Below, piece after piece: positions 63,895-64,000 of a stretch of DNA of 64,000 bases (positions are counted from its first letter, which is position 1; each line of letters begins with the position of its first letter). The position numbers were made by a program, and so were the translations under genes. The stretch is taken from the NCBI GenBank assembly GCA_036388555.1, contig DASVRP010000016.1:47367-111366 (forward strand). The letters run 5' to 3'. Below the pieces are notes generated by a model. It was not told the DNA's origin. It saw only the letters and a list, made by a program, of their open reading frames with translations, and made no database searches. Source of the stretch: UBA4665 sp036388555. Its GTDB lineage: Bacteria; Patescibacteriota; Saccharimonadia; Saccharimonadales; UBA4665.

Positions 63895-64000
63895 TCAAAA
63901 CTCTCCTCCTTTCCGCAAACACACCAGCGTACAGCCAAGCTCCACGAATGCCTGGAACATGCTCAGGTGCCGCTCCCAGCGGTACCTGAGCCGCCGGTAG
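63895..64000 (-). mobile_element. IS5-like transposase, C-terminal end (partial, cut by right edge)
   Basis: The minus strand from the window edge reads 'YRRLRYRWERHLSMFQAFVE' then LGCTLVCLRKGGEF and a stop (63895-63897). This matches the C-terminus of DDE transposases of the IS5 superfamily, whose last 40 residues usually read '(K)YRRL.(V/I)R(W/Y)E......AF..L.C..I..R'. Only 34 residues lie inside the window. The IS end should lie between 63765 and 63894; the palindrome AACTAGTT (63887-63894) is there, but no inverted repeat could be confirmed without the other end. Whether the transposase is intact is unknown. Confidence 0.72.

Overview
This window is most likely a chromosomal stretch of a Candidatus Saccharibacteria (TM7) or closely related Patescibacteria genome; this assignment is inferred from gene content, not from an rRNA. 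Supporting points: an alpha2-type glycyl-tRNA synthetase, a SipW-type signal peptidase next to a TasA/CalY-like protein, a secreted LysM-Rpf protein, no biosynthetic pathway apart from a lone prephenate dehydratase, many small orphan proteins, and TGA used as a normal stop with prfB present (unlike the recoded SR1/Gracilibacteria). About three quarters of the genes are on the minus strand. I see no tRNA, rRNA or CRISPR array.

Layout. 1-8.9 kb: CDP-alcohol phosphatidyltransferase (cut by the left edge), MBL hydrolase, tasA-like/sipW operon, Pif1-type helicase, pheA, a lipoprotein, an orphan KwaB-like (DUF4868) protein and a YdcF/SanA-like protein. 9-16 kb: LURP-one-like and PsiE-like proteins, NYN ribonuclease, hydrolase, rnhA, a sigma/anti-sigma pair, PspC, HAD, an internally deleted flavin-oxidoreductase remnant, and an rpf-like gene behind a structured leader. 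16-28 kb: glyQS, recO overlapping a response regulator and histidine kinase that both lack their phosphorylation residues, a methyltransferase, xseBA, an LPG-synthase-like membrane protein, a THUMP-type methyltransferase and rpmA. 28-37 kb: a 1350-residue orphan protein, CheY-like regulator, pyrG and ctpA. 38-51.4 kb: a CHAP hydrolase, ftsX, ftsE, prfB, M16 peptidase, secA and hpf. This keeps the hpf-secA-prfB-ftsE-ftsX-ctp order known from Bacillus subtilis, but with orphan genes inserted. 51.4-64 kb: nucleotidyltransferase, serS, Cas4-like nuclease, RNA methyltransferase, msrA, TrmB-family regulator, DUF427, a surface protein with a sorting-like tail, lysS, and the end of an IS5-like transposase at the right edge.

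The strongest cross-cutting observation is promoter layout. At more than twenty genes a TATAAT-like box, often preceded by TGn, sits only 5-8 bases before the start codon. The messages should therefore be leaderless. This also decides several start codons (prfB, serS, pheA, pspC, the nuclease at 53.7-54.6 kb).

Functionally the window centres on envelope growth and division (FtsEX with a CHAP hydrolase, Rpf, SecA, SipW, CtpA), translation (three aminoacyl-tRNA synthetases, RF2, bL27, Hpf, RNA methyltransferases) and DNA repair (RecO, XseAB, RNase HI, Pif1). Between these lie many unrecognised genes.
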